This document shows positions 1 through 13,001 of a DNA stretch of 64,000 bases, in pieces. The notes below the pieces were generated by a model, which made no database searches, was not told the origin of the DNA, and saw only the letters and a program-made list of their open reading frames with translations. Source of the stretch: Labyrinthula sp. Ha (lineage: Eukaryota; Sar; Bigyra; Labyrinthulida; Labyrinthulaceae); NCBI GenBank assembly GCA_015227615.1, contig JAALGZ010000031.1, forward strand, positions 248,001 through 312,000, read 5' to 3'. Position 1 is the stretch's first letter. Every line of letters starts with the position of its first letter. A program made the position numbers and the translations under genes.

Positions 1-701
1 GTAACTCTGCAGATGTAGAAGATATCCTTATTGCTTCGGAACCATTTTCTGAACTTCTTGATAAAATGAACCAGTTTTATTCTCTATGTAGGGATATTGA
101 AGGCAGTATATCGTGTTCTAGTATATCTAGTTTGTTAGTGTTGGATAAAGTTTATGGTACGAGTCTCAAAGCAGATTTTATTGCATTCTTAGCATCAGAA
201 GAAATATTAGAAAAAGGCTTTGCTAGATTGGCAGATGGGTGTTTGCATGATGAATTGGATTCGGACAAGTTCATTCAAGCTCAGAATTTGTTAAGCATCG
301 CAGTTATTCTTTATGCACTTGTTGTAATAATCTTTCTTTGTGGTGCACTCTACTCACGCAGGGCAAATATACTTCTTATTGTTGGTGCGTTTATGGAGGC
401 TGTTGCGGGTTCTTTGAATATCTATTCAATCCTCACTTTGCAGAATACAGATCTATACCATAAAATTGGTTTAACTGAATTCCTTAATGAGGTTTCGTAT
501 GAGAAAGGAATTATTCCACAACTCTCGCACTTATGCTTTGTATTGGCATTGATACTCTCACTCTTTATATTATTACTAAGCTTCTTTGAGGTTTACTCTA
601 CAGAAGAGATATTACAGGAAAAAAACGAGAAGACAGATGATTTGGAAGTTGAAAGCAGAGACGAGGAGTCTAATTGGCACAAGTCCAATTTTGACAAATA
701 G
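1..701 (+). CDS. Multi-pass membrane protein, C-terminal part (5' end outside the window)
   Basis: The reading frame is open from the first bases of the window to a TAG at 699-701, so the gene starts upstream; the first in-frame ATG, at 66, need not be the true start. I do not recognise the family. The visible part has a polar stretch with several cysteines, then a hydrophobic segment coded around 295-355, a second around 360-440 and a third around 530-590. The C-terminal tail is acidic and charged, rich in Glu, Asp and Lys. This suggests a small multi-pass protein with a cytosolic tail, perhaps a four-helix type if another helix lies upstream. No enzyme motif is visible. Function unknown. 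Confidence 0.6.
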   Translation, partial: NSADVEDILIASEPFSELLDKMNQFYSLCRDIEGSISCSSISSLLVLDKVYGTSLKADFIAFLASEEILEKGFARLADGCLHDELDSDKFIQAQNLLSIAVILYALVVIIFLCGALYSRRANILLIVGAFMEAVAGSLNIYSILTLQNTDLYHKIGLTEFLNEVSYEKGIIPQLSHLCFVLALILSLFILLLSFFEVYSTEEILQEKNEKTDDLEVESRDEESNWHKSNFDK

Positions 702-3700
702 CAATAACATAATTAAATTGTTACTGGACCCCCTTAAGAATACCACCGCTAAGTAATTCAGCATTTTATATTCAATTGGATAGCACTGAATCAACATATT
801 AAGAAATTATTTTTTCTATAGTTCTTGTACTCAAGGTATTTTTTTTAATTTTTGGTCATATGATATTAACATCCTGTTAGGAACACTTTCTTTGCATTTA
901 ATCTCATATCTAAACATAGGAAGGATTCCTGCATTTCAATTATCCTTCATTCTTGTACAGAATGACAAGTTTCTTAAATAATATCCTTTATTTTTCTTTC
1001 TATGGGATCTCCATTTTCTAAGTTCATACTAAAAAATTGCAAATGGCTCTCACAGGCTTAGCTTCGTTGATGTGCAAGTACTGTATATATATTAGAATAG
1101 AAAAAAAACTTTAAAGCCAAGGGCTATGATTTTATCTAACCTTCAAGACATAACGATCGGCTAATTCTCTAATCTCTAGGGTGTACTTTGGATTAAAAAA
1201 TCAAAACTGAAACAGTAAGGAGGGCTTGGTCGGTTTTGGTTGTTTCTAAAAGCAGAAAATATTTTGAATTAGGAGTATAATTTTTATTATTGTAGTACCG
1301 TTTCTTGCATTTATGCTTAGAATTTATGATACATGTTTTCTCGCCCTGACGTTTGTACACTTAGTTTGACCTTAATAAGATTTCTAGGATTAGTCTCAAT
1401 TATTTCTGCTAAGAGCTTAACTAATAAGCTAAGATATTCCTCTTCAAATGTGAATGAACATTCTTTGATCAGAAATGAAGTAATAGCCTTCCAAAGAAAA
1501 TTTGCAGTCCTGAATCACTGCAATAGTTAACTTAATTCAATATTTTTAGCTTATAAATGATTTTTTAAATAGAGCAAATCCTTTACCAAAAGTAAACTAA
1601 TATGCAAGCCAGTTAAGAAGATGATCTAGCTCTTACTAAGATGAATGGTATTTAGTACAAAATGTTTTTGAAGCTGCTGGCTATACATAACCAAAATTGC
1701 AGTTATAGACCAAATTAAGGTTGAATCTTGAGTACAATAAATAGTTTGAAAATGGATGTATAGAAACTCGGGCCCACGCTCATAAGTAGTATTTAATAGA
1801 TATAAAAAACATATTTAGTTATTCAGTTAAATTGGTTCTGATTGTTTTCGGTAATAATATAATATTTAATTACGCTAAAACAAACAAAACCTCAAAAAAG
1901 CAAACTTAGTAACCTGAGTTTCTTTTAGGCAAAACGCAAATACCACTTAAGAGCTGATTAACAAGTATGTAAGAGTTGCAATAAGGGCGTTCGTTAGGAT
2001 ATTAAAATCTCAGTAGCATAAGCAACAATAAGGAAACGTAAAGTAGGTTATCCTTCAAATCAACTGAAAAACAGGTATCCGGCTAAATGTAGTGCTGAAT
2101 AAGCTAAAAGAACTTATATGAATTGGCATGCCATTTCAAGACAATATGATAAACTCGGAGAGCTCTTAAAGCTTGGTTATTGCATGTTTTCAGATTAATT
2201 AATCTTTAATCTACTTGTCCCAAAGGGGATTTTACTTAAGGCGATTACTGTAATCTTAATTAGCTTCAGAACATCCGGCAAGAATACTTTCTAAGTTCAG
2301 ACAACATTATTTAAGCACTGCTGCACAAGACAGGTTAGCTTATTTTTTTGGCTGATAATAGTAAAGGAGAACGTTGATTACCTGTCGCAACGATACCATA
2401 CTTAATTGAATAAACCTTTCCAGTATTGTTAAGCTTTTCCAGATGTCCTGAAAATTATTACCAATTCTGGCGTTGCAAGACTAGTATAACTAAACTATTT
2501 CCAAACTAGGCTAGATAAGTTCACTCTACCTAGTTATTTTGACAGATAGGGAACTAACAATAAATTCAACTAAAGGGGAATTTCCAAGGTTATTTAATTC
2601 ACGGTTAGAAAAAATAAAACACACTTAAAATATACATTTCCAATGGTTGTACTTGAAATAATTTATTTAGCTGCAAGTTACCTATGCCATATTAAGAAGC
2701 CTGCGCACCAACGGTAGTAGACAAATCACTCGTTCGATACAACATCTGTTAAAATTAAAACAGAAATATATGACTAAAAAATATAAATATCTTAACAGAA
2801 GTCTAAGATTAAAAGGTCTTTGAAAAAATATGGAGGGAGAAAATATATTCCCCCGGAAACTCAGAAAAACTGGATGAAATTTAACCAAATTGGTAATTAG
2901 AAGAGGTGATGTTTATCTTTTAGCATTTTAGTCTAAGCTCAACACACCTTACCTACACAAATAAGGCATTCATAGTATTCACCATGACTGTAGACTAAAA
3001 TAAATTGAAAACCTTAAGCAAAAGCAGGGTACATCCATTAAGAGTCAGAAACTCTACTAGAGTCTTTAAAATAGCACTGCACGAGCCACTGTTTAATCTA
3101 GGATCACCAGAGCTAACTCTTAGTTACGGAGAAATTCTTTAAGACCAAAATTAAAGAAACTATATTGTTGGGTTGATGTATTTTAAGGTATAATATCCTG
3201 CAAAGTGATACATCTTTTTAGCTTTACGGAAAAATTATCAGTACATTAATGATATTGTAACTGATTTAGTATTTTGTACGTATAATCAGAAGATTGTTTA
3301 CTTACTGCCATCATGGAAGTCTAGAACACTGGAAACTGGTGTAGATATAGTACTATATTTAAGAGTTTAATGTGTGGGTTAACACATCACCAATATAAGC
3401 GATTCACTATTAATATTGTGGTCCAGTTGTACATTTTTCGGGAGAATAATATCATAGTCTGGTATCCTATTTCCCTAGAATGGAAAAAATCTTGCAGTTG
3501 GATATTGGGATTATGTTTTTATTAAGCGAGTTTCTCTTAATTTATGTACCTGCTCAAAGATATTATTAATGTAACAATTGATTCAATATATGAACGAAAC
3601 GACAAATCTTTCATTTATTCACTGCTGGGAATATAACTAGATTTTTAATCTCGGAGAAAAAATTTTGTTTCCTAAATCTCTTGGCGCCTGAAACCTTTAA

Positions 3701-6700
3701 AAACTGGAAACGAATCTTTATTTCGTCGAAGTTTGGGGTTCCTGTCTTGTTAACAATATTGGGTTTTGCCCTTGATCAACTTGCTAGTGATTCAATGTAG
3801 CCAAGGCTACTTGACTTAAAGCACTGCATTTACAGAAATTTTAGGATCTATCATTAGGGTATTTTTTACCTTTATTTAATGCATGGACAAAATTAGAAGA
3901 AAAACCCCATTCTGTTTAGTAGTTGCAATCTATATTCGCGGGTGATTTGAGTGTGGAATGTACATATATGTCACTTACTTTTCAGAATAGCATATGAATT
4001 TGATTAAAACATTTTCACTAGTCTAACCATAAAATTTTGATTTATTAAACCAGCATCTGAGAGCTTATATTGCTATTTTCTTTCCTCTTTTCGTCGAAAC
4101 GTCTATAAGCAATTACTATGTAGTAGCACTCCTAATCATTTGAAGTATTTCCGTATCATGCTCGCAGTTTCTTGTAAAATCAAGATGTAACTACCGGTTG
4201 CCAGCTCAAAAATTTCTAAAGCAATAAGTTTAGGTTGCGTTAGAAAATCAGTACTCTAGAATACAACCAAGGTGTCTTGCTATACTTCTCCTTGATGATT
4301 GACTGGTCTTCTTAATGCGGAGTGCCACTCCTTCTTGTTGAGATATAGAAATACTAATTTTCTTTTATTATTCCCAACCATTAATAGATCAAATTTGTTT
4401 CCTACATTAAAGTGGACTTAAATATCAATAAGAAGATTTTTTACCTATCAAATTATACACCAAAGGCAATAATTATAGAATCTAGGTCATTAGATTGAGA
4501 CTTTCCAGTATCTCGATTCAATATACTCCCGCCCATAAAATACTCAGTCAATTATCACATATTTAGATACACTCACTTTCCTTTTGTGGTTTACGGCTTT
4601 AACTTACTCCAAATCTAAAAGGAATAGTTAGTTTTTTATTCAACTTTAATGTTCCCATTTTGTACAAACTGTTAAAAATAAGACCAAAACGTTATTGAAA
4701 AACGTTTACGTGACTTCAATGAACTCTAGTGGTTTGGGCAAAGCAGGAGATTAAGCAAATTTATTCTTAAATATAAGCGAATCACATAAGTCCATTCGTA
4801 GAAAACCACACTTCAGTTCATCTAAAATATCTTCATAATTTTCACAGTCAAGGACCGGTTTATAACACACGATTTTCTGATCATATTAGTCCTCGCTCAA
4901 AATATGATGTTTCACATTGTACTATTCATAGGCAACTCACTGTAACAACATAAGTGCTATAAACGATCACACCTAACAGCAAATTTTCCTATCAAAATGA
5001 TGGCCGATGTTACAAAAAAGATTAATACGGAGCCCAACTAGATAACTATTTTGCTTCTGCAATAGAGTGGAAAAGATATTATCCGCGTTCTATAATCGTA
5101 ACTGTTAATTCAAAAAATAATAGTTCGCGAATCAAACCAATAATAAATGTGGGAAGAGGGATAATTTGCTGCACAGAGCTGCCAAATCCAGATACTCTGA
5201 ACAAGAAAAATATGCCATTATATTTAAGGATACATCATTTTCTACTGCTATTCATAACTCGCGCAATAAAAACCCAAAGTATAGAATTCTTTAATATTCA
5301 TAAGTAACACTTAGAAACTGCTGTTTTTCATTATAACGGATAGGGCGTTGTTAAGCTCTATGTACTATTCTTTCCTAAATATTTATGTAAAAAATATTTT
5401 TCGATTTTACATGAGACTATTGAGATACTGCAAATCAAGACAATTGGCTTGAAATCCTTATTGGTTAAGTTTATTCCCTTTTTACTACTTCTACGGCTTC
5501 AGAATAGTAAAGTCTATACTTATAAATAAATGTGAAAATACAAGTACTAGCTATGTTTCATTGCACTTGTTTTACCCGATAAGTCAAGAGTTTGTTATAT
5601 TTTCGCTTGATCTGGACCGTAAAAGCTAACATTTCTGGAATATATAGTTCCTGATCTCCAAGAAATGAGCTGAGATCACAAATTTAACTAAGCTCAAAGT
5701 TTTCATATTATGAACAAGATACTAGCCAGTTTTTTTCAACATAAAAATTTCAAACTGCAATTATCATCCTTAGTTGAAGCTATTAAGTCGGTATGACAAA
5801 GTTCCTCAGGGGAATGCTCACGTGGCTCAAAAAACCCAGACAGCCTTTGTAGTATAAGTGTTTAGATCTTATATTATGTAGGAAACTTATAGATTCAAGT
5901 CCACCTAATGACATAGTGGAACCGTCTGTATCAGTTAGCGATGCAATTATTGTTAGTTTTAGTGGAATCGAAGTTTTATTTTTTTTTCTTGTATTTTTGG
6001 AGTGAAGACGTAAGTCATACTCATATGAAACTATTTCCATCTCAAAGCCAGTATTAATTTAAATGACGGACACCCTTAGTAAGAAAAAAAAGGCACTAAA
6101 TTATTGCTATTATGTTCTACTATTGGCACGATATACTAGATAAAAGTCCTATTAGGCATGTATATAACAAGACAGGCCTTTCGCTGCTAAGCATATCTCA
6201 GGTTAACCTGAACATGTGTCCATGGTTATAACAGATATGAAGTAGTAAATGACGTTATACAATACATTAAAAGTGAAACAATCTATATTGAGCTTAGTCA
6301 ATTTCATAGAAATGTAACCAACTCAGTAAAGAAACTTTGCTTAAGACCAATCGCTGCTATAGCCCATATTATTAAGTTTTTTTTAAATTGAAGACCAGAT
6401 GAAAATCTCATTAAGATCATTTTTCCATGTTTAACAAAATTTCCGCTAGATTGAAGTTCAGGATCCTTAAGAAATTTAGAAGAGATTCCACTGCATTTAC
6501 ACCACTAGGTTTGACTAACTAGAAAAAATAGTTTTTGCGAAGCTTATTTGGATTACAGCAAGGAGGTGGGGTTTGCACACTGTCCCCTCGTGTGATAACC
6601 GGGTGGATAAATTTAAAACTGATGTCACAAGAATAGCACTTCCCGACTCTAAAGATATTGCAATAAATTTTCGAAAACTTTAATAGTATGCTTTTTTTAG

Positions 6701-7351
6701 AATGTAAGAACCATAAAGCAAACCTAATCATTGCAACGTAAGCATTCTGGTAGGGTCTAGATTGTAAGGTACGTGCGAGTTGGCAAGGATGAAATTTGAT
6801 GTCAATACTTCTAAGCAATAGAGTAAATTACCTGTAAGTTATAATAATAGAATAAAAGTTTCATAGTATTTCCCCACAATTGAAATTCTTCATGTATAGA
6901 AACAGGTATGATGTGGCAAGTTTCTATGTTGCACATATGGACTATAGGTTGCAGAAGAAGTGAAATAAGTGCATAATACAATTTTGACACTAGAAAAAAT
7001 AAATAAACTTGTATCTGTTCTGTTTTATAACGTTGAAAAGTTTTTTTTGAGGTGTAAATCCTTGGCATGTCCTAAGCGAATACCCGGAATAGCGTGTGAA
7101 GTATGCACGTTAAATTGCAATAGCTGTCTTCGAGTGAATATATTCATGTTAAGAATTGTTTTTTATATAAAAATTAATCTATTATAAACTAATGTTTAGT
7201 CTATTGACCCCAAAAACTGAAATTTATAGTAAATTTTATAGAGAAATATAGGGGAGTTTTCTAGGATTGTAATTGAATCTCCGATCAAATCCCAAAAACT
7301 GAAACTGAAAAGTTAACGGTGAATTACCCTGGATCTGAAGAATCTTCTAAC
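702..7351. other. Gene-poor stretch, about 6.6 kb
   Basis: AT-rich sequence with stops in all frames. The few open frames of 60-100 codons on either strand lack recognisable motifs and overlap one another without pattern. No tRNA, rRNA or repeat family is evident. Genes built of very short exons cannot be excluded, since this genome has introns of about 28 nt. Confidence 0.5.
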
Positions 7352-8884
7352 ATGAAAGACAGAGCACAAGATGAAGACAATAAAATGATCAAGGAAGAAT
7401 CTACTCGTGACCGCGAGACTGCCAATCAACAAGCTGAAGCTTTTTCAATAATTAAGCAAGGTTATAAAAACACATTTTTCAAGCTTGGGAAGGAATATAA
7501 AGCGTTAAAATCAAAAATTGACACATCAGTAGAACGGAGTAGGAAAGCTAAGGAGGAGACACCAAGCACTAACGAAACATTAAAAGAGTCAACTAAAGCC
7601 ATTCCTGGAGATTCTGCTCCATCATCAAGTGATGAGTATCTGAAGGCAGAGCTTGGTATGCTTAAGTCAAAACTTCGGCAGCAAACTGAAGAGTTTCAAA
7701 CGAAAGAAACAAACTGGAAAAAAATGGTTGAAGAACTACTGCTAGAAAAAGAAAGAATTAAGAAAAGCTTAAATATATCTGAATATGAGTTTAAAATTGC
7801 TGATCTTAAAAGAGAAAATCAAAATTTGAAACTCCTTAATGAAGAACTCGTAAAGAAAGAAGAAAAAAACAAGAATACACTGGAACAATTACTCCTGGAA
7901 AACCAAAGATTAAAACAAAATGAAATTGATCTAAATGCACGCTGTACTGAATATGAATCTAAGTTGATAGACAGTGAGAAATCTGTTGAAACCTTAAGAA
8001 CAGAACAATCACAGCTAATGAGCAAATTAAACACTGTAGAGTCTGAAGTGGAAGACTTTGGTAAAATTAGAGCGGATCTTATTTCTAAACATTCAAAAGA
8101 AGTTAGCTTAATAAAAAATGAACTCGATGATAAAGACTATAAGTTATTACTTAAGAACAACGAATGCGAAACTCTACAAAGCAATTGTCTAGCGCTAGAA
8201 AAAGTACTTGGAAACGAAAAAGAGAAATACGAACACAAAATACTAACCTTAGAAAACTCGCATAGAGAAGAAAATGAAAAACATAACACTGAAATTGAAG
8301 AGTTAATTGCTCAACATGAAGCTTTTCGGCAGAATGCAGATGAGGAACTTAAAAACTTGAAAAACATGATGAAAAAAAAAATAGATGATAATGAAATACA
8401 AAACTTACGAAGTGAGATCAACCAGCATAAGCGTATAAATACAGCACTGTTGTTAGAACAAAGAAAAAGAATAAGGAGTCATCAACTGTTAGAAGTCAAA
8501 GCTTCTGAACTTGAAAATAAAAATAAGAAGAACTTAGAAACACTAAAGCTTCTAGGAAATGAAGTTGCTATAATAATAAGCGAAATAGAACATAATTCGT
8601 TGAAAATTGAAGCCATGGCCGCACAATACCAGAAAAAAGGGTTGATATTTTCAACTGTGGAGTTTCCTTTAGAAAATAAATCTCTCTCTGAAGAAGAAAA
8701 GGTTAAACAAAAAACAAGTTCATTGCAGCAAGTTGTTCATAACCTAGCAGATTCAGTTAAAACCTTACAAGGTGTTTCACGTCGGAGAAATATACAACAA
8801 TCCCCAGCTAGTTTTACTTTACCTTCTCTTGAAGATTGTTTTAAGAAAACTTTTCAACCAGAGGAAAAAGTAAACTTGATTTAA
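7352..8884 (+). CDS. Long coiled-coil protein, function unknown
   Basis: About 510 residues. The first ATG of the frame, at 7352, is chosen as start; the frame is open a little further upstream but without an ATG. After a polar, charged N-terminus the protein is almost continuously heptad-like from about residue 95 to 430, rich in Glu, Lys, Leu and Asn, with no membrane segment or catalytic motif. The last 60 residues are less regular and end in a Phe-rich tail. Such proteins are often golgins, tethers or cytoskeletal and centrosomal scaffolds, but I see no GRIP or other diagnostic domain, so no assignment is made. It is convergent with the FTR1 gene, with only 33 nt between the two stop codons. 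Confidence 0.8.
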   Translation: MKDRAQDEDNKMIKEESTRDRETANQQAEAFSIIKQGYKNTFFKLGKEYKALKSKIDTSVERSRKAKEETPSTNETLKESTKAIPGDSAPSSSDEYLKAELGMLKSKLRQQTEEFQTKETNWKKMVEELLLEKERIKKSLNISEYEFKIADLKRENQNLKLLNEELVKKEEKNKNTLEQLLLENQRLKQNEIDLNARCTEYESKLIDSEKSVETLRTEQSQLMSKLNTVESEVEDFGKIRADLISKHSKEVSLIKNELDDKDYKLLLKNNECETLQSNCLALEKVLGNEKEKYEHKILTLENSHREENEKHNTEIEELIAQHEAFRQNADEELKNLKNMMKKKIDDNEIQNLRSEINQHKRINTALLLEQRKRIRSHQLLEVKASELENKNKKNLETLKLLGNEVAIIISEIEHNSLKIEAMAAQYQKKGLIFSTVEFPLENKSLSEEEKVKQKTSSLQQVVHNLADSVKTLQGVSRRRNIQQSPASFTLPSLEDCFKKTFQPEEKVNLI

Positions 8885-8917
8885 TTCCTGCTCTTAGTTG
8901 TTAAAAAGCCCGAAAAT

Positions 8918-10006
8918 TTACACCGAGATATTAGGTTTACTATTTTCATTCCCACCCTCTTTAGCTTCTTGAACTTCTCTTGCAATCTTTTCTTCTAGTT
9001 CACTTCTATCTAAACTCTCTTCCTTTTCAATTTCTTTTCCCGTAAATACTGCCCATTTAGTTTTTACAGATTTCTTACATTTTCCATATGGATTCCATCC
9101 ATATTTCTCTGCTTTCCATTTAATAATAAATCCAAGAATAATAACCAAATGATATCCAAAATATCCAACCATCTCTGCTCTACTTGGATAAGGAGTGTAT
9201 CCAAATAAAGCTCTGAATAATCCCCATCCTTCATATCTTAATCCACAACAGTAAGAAATATTATACACAATATGACCCCACCAACCAAGATCTCTCAACT
9301 GATAGAGCTCTTCAATTCCATGTGCAAAAATTCCAGCTCCAATAAAAGCTAAAAATACTGTACTTATCTGAAAAAATCTTTCAATTGCAAGATTATTCCC
9401 AGCTCTGTAAAGTCCATATCCACAACTAGTTCCCATAATAAAACCAACTACTAATGAAATAGGAATACTTTTCGCTTCAAAACCTGATCCTACCCCCAAA
9501 AAAATAACAGTTTCAACACCTTCTCTTGCAACAGCAGTTCCTGATAAAAAGAAAACAGTCCACCAGTCAAGTACTTTTTCTTTGTCTATTTCAGCTTCAG
9601 TTTCTTTTAATACTTTCAATTCAATCTCCTTCTGTTTTTTGAGAATTCCATCTAAAGTCCAACACATACCAGCAACCAAAATAGCTGCCGAGAAACTTAA
9701 TCCCATTTTCAATTTTAATTCAGTTTCAGTGCGTAACCCTTCATCGACAGTTCCGTTCACAACATCGTCGTCATACAAACGTTCAGTAGCTAGACTAAAC
9801 GCAATAAGCGTTGCGGCAAGAACACCCAAAGTAAACAAAGCACCTACTGTAACTCCATACCATACATATTTGTTAAGATGGGTCATCTCCACCTTTCTCA
9901 GAACTCCCAAGAGAACTGAACATACAATTGATGCCTCTAATGTTTCTCTAAAAACAATGAATAAGGCTGGAATTGAAAATAAGTCATTAGGTCCTGTTGT
10001 AGACAT
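8918..10006 (-). CDS. FTR1: FTR1-family high-affinity iron permease
   Basis: 362 residues, intronless, the normal size for eukaryotic FTR1. Members are plasma-membrane (or vacuolar) Fe(III) permeases that usually work with a multicopper ferroxidase. Both hallmark REXXE motifs are present: RETLE at residues 20-24 in the first helix and REGVE at 161-165 in a later helix. Around six to seven hydrophobic segments follow the FTR1 pattern, and the C-terminus is charged, as in fungal and algal homologues. The ATG at 10006 starts directly before the first helix. No ferroxidase partner is seen nearby. The 3' end faces the coiled-coil gene with 33 nt between stops. Family assignment is strong; the iron substrate is inferred from the family. 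Confidence 0.93.
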   Translation of the reverse strand: MSTTGPNDLFSIPALFIVFRETLEASIVCSVLLGVLRKVEMTHLNKYVWYGVTVGALFTLGVLAATLIAFSLATERLYDDDVVNGTVDEGLRTETELKLKMGLSFSAAILVAGMCWTLDGILKKQKEIELKVLKETEAEIDKEKVLDWWTVFFLSGTAVAREGVETVIFLGVGSGFEAKSIPISLVVGFIMGTSCGYGLYRAGNNLAIERFFQISTVFLAFIGAGIFAHGIEELYQLRDLGWWGHIVYNISYCCGLRYEGWGLFRALFGYTPYPSRAEMVGYFGYHLVIILGFIIKWKAEKYGWNPYGKCKKSVKTKWAVFTGKEIEKEESLDRSELEEKIAREVQEAKEGGNENSKPNISV

Positions 10007-13001
10007 ATCTTGTTTTAACTCTTAATTTTTTTGGTATATTTATATTCTCTTTTGATGAGACTTTTCTACTCCTGACTAAGTGGGCTTAGACAGACGTATA
10101 GGTAAGTTTAATGCCCGGTTTTCAGTTCTGACTTGATTCAGTAGATTTTCATTTATGATATTAAAGAAATTGATTGGTTATAATATATATTAAACTAATT
10201 ATATAATTGGTTTATGACACATGTAAATCGTATTATATTCATATTGTTGGGACATACGATAAAAGTTCTCCTAGATATATATATATATATATATATATAT
10301 AAGTATTTAATTCATATTTGTTCATGAAAAGAATATTTTATTTAAATTCTGATATTAAATCCCAAAATATTAATTGATATTTAGGACTAAAAATGAATAA
10401 AATTGATGTATTAATATAGTATTTTATTGTTAAAATCAATCTATAAATGAGTGAAAGAACTGGTTATAAGTAACTAAAAAAACTATGAATTATTATTATT
10501 AAGAAAAACCTGGTTTTTATATAGGTTAAGTGAATTTAATCATCTCAACTCAAATTATGTTGGTTTTGTCTAGAGTATAAGACAAAAAAAGAATCACCAT
10601 TCTTTTTTGGAACTTGTTCTGATTCCACTTACGCATTTTATTTGTCCGAGTAAAATCTTATGTTAAGGTTCAAATGCTCTATCTGAACTAAAGCTTAGAT
10701 TAGATAAAATTCATCAGTAATCAAATGATTTTTATTTTCTTTGTGGCTTTCAATAATAGGTTTGGAGTCTTGAAACTTATCAATTATTTCTGATTTTATT
10801 CCCACTACCAATTGATCATCAATAATCAATAAAACAACTTTAGTATTTAAGAAAAGCAAGCAGCAAGCAAAATATGAATAAATATTTGAATAAATTGTCA
10901 ATATATCTAACTGGACACCTAGTCCCAACTCTGTTTCAGGTTACGCATATTGCGTCGAAAAATAATTCGGCTAGTCCTTAAGGTACATTAAAATTACACT
11001 GGGTTTCTTTCAGTAGGAAACTTTACATGTTCTTTCAAAAGGAACGTGTCCCCCTCAGAATGGAGATAAATGTGTATCTCTACATCACAGGAGGACTCCT
11101 ACTTGACAGGAGAGTTTTCTCTACAGTACCAAGTAATTGAGTTTCTTATTAAACGACATCTCAAACTCAAAATACCTTCTGTTAAATTACAAGTCCATGT
11201 CGTAACTTCACCTGGGGTGCAGCTTGTGCTTCATTCAGATTACTCTGGACCTACTGAAGGGTGGAAGCTAAGTCTTGCAGTTTGCTTAGGGAATTAAATA
11301 TTATAAAACAGATTTAAATGAACTTCATCTGGAGCTACGATTCTGTTTAGTTTATCTACATACGGAGAAAAGGTTTCAGAAATTTGAAGCTGCAAGCATT
11401 CATCTAATTAGATTGTTTAAAATTATAAACGTTTGAATAGTTTTACTATTTGCTAAATATTCTCAATGACCAGAATTATTGTGGACATTTCAACGTGCGT
11501 TATTCGAACTTTAAATGTTGAGAGTAGCCCCTGTAGGTTGAAAGTGTATCCTACCGCTCATAATTTTTCTATCTCTAGAAGATGATAGATAGAACTTCAG
11601 GAATATAAGTGAAAGTTACCCCCCCAGAGTTGCCAGGGGGTTACTGCTACTATGGTACACCTTAGCTTGAGATATGAGTTTTCCTTTCTAACGGCCCATT
11701 TCTTATTTTTGCAGGGGGTAGAAACTAGGTTAGACAGTCTAATAATAGCATCAGATATTTTTAATATGTTGCGAGGAGTTTAATACCACTGCGGGAGATG
11801 TGAATTCAGATAGTTGGAAAGAAACACTCCTCAGGAGGGCCTAGTCAATGAAGTCATATAATGTACTTAGCGAGCTTGCACTGTAACATTCTTCTGAAAT
11901 TTATTAACTAATTTTCTACATAGCTCTATTTTTAATATTTTGCATCTTTTTACCCATTATGATATCGTTTTTAGTGTAAATAAAGTAATTCCTTTCCTTT
12001 TGAATTATTAACGCTCTTCATTAACACCAAAGAATTCGCCTAACGGTACGAGGGGCTTACGCTTTTTCTTACTTAGCGCAAACTTGAATCAATCAAAGCA
12101 AGTGGTACAGATATTCAAGAACACCACTTAGTACATTATTGGTATGGCCAACCAGTTTCAATAAGATTGATATTATATGGCTGAATAGGAATTCGTACCT
12201 GTAAACTGGAAAATGTTTTGCGGTCCGTTTTATTTCAACATAAAGGTTCTCCTGAGCACTACAAAAGGAGAGCAACAATAAGTTACCTATTGTTAAAATA
12301 TAAGGATAAAGCATAAAATTAAACTCAATAGAATTGTATTGCTTATACAAGCATAGTAAGCAGGGCTTTAGAGATTAACATTTTGAGTTTAAGAATTCTA
12401 CTATCCAACAAACTAAGTTGCTGGAAGGGATTCTCAAAAGTATTTGATATTTTATGCGATATTAATTATTTATAAAATAGAAAACATAAAAATTTTCTAT
12501 TTTCCTGTTTAATATTTTTATCCTTTTTTACAAGTTTTAGTTCCCCATCTATTATTTTGCTAGTTCTTACTCATGCTATAGTTTGAAGAATGCAGTCACC
12601 TCATATCTTGACTTCAACCTAGCTCATAATTCATTAGGAAAAAGAAGTATAAAATTTATTTTTATTAATCAATATTAGTTTAAAGAACTGTGTAACAAGT
12701 TCTTTATCACGCAAGTCCTTAAGAAAACTAAGTATAGTGTGAACTGAAATATTTATGTTATCCTATAGATGTCTAGTTCATCCGTCTCACAACTAAGTTA
12801 AAACAAGACGATCATAACCAAGGATAATCCCTTATATAGAAGTTTTTACACTCCTTAATGTCGTTTTCTCTTTTAAGTTATATTTCCTCTTTTTTCTCAA
12901 CTTGCAAATAGTCCACTTGCTAAATCAGATAATCTGTATAGAACTCAGATTGGTCATTTTACCGAATAAATTCACGAAAGTAATTCATTTCCGATAAGGA
13001 A
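10007..13001. other. Gene-poor stretch with an AT microsatellite
   Basis: No convincing gene. It holds a perfect (AT)n run near 10276-10301. A 75-codon open frame at 11070-11297 is the only coding-like patch and matches no family I know. A G/C hairpin at 11615-11644 (arms 11615-11623 and 11636-11644) is noted separately. Confidence 0.45.
10276..10301. repeat. (AT)n microsatellite
   Basis: A simple dinucleotide run of about a dozen AT units in an AT-rich intergenic region upstream of FTR1. Confidence 0.9.

Noticed and set aside
9582-10025. 147-codon plus-strand frame
   Set aside because: Exact antisense of the FTR1 gene, which has both REXXE motifs.
11070-11297. 75-codon plus-strand frame that looks slightly protein-like
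   Set aside because: No motif, no neighbour context and no family recognised; length is within chance for a 64-kb window.
11615-11644. Hairpin with C5/G5 arms as a terminator or RNA gene
   Set aside because: Single short stem with a mismatch and no flanking gene or conserved context; eukaryotic genes do not use such terminators.
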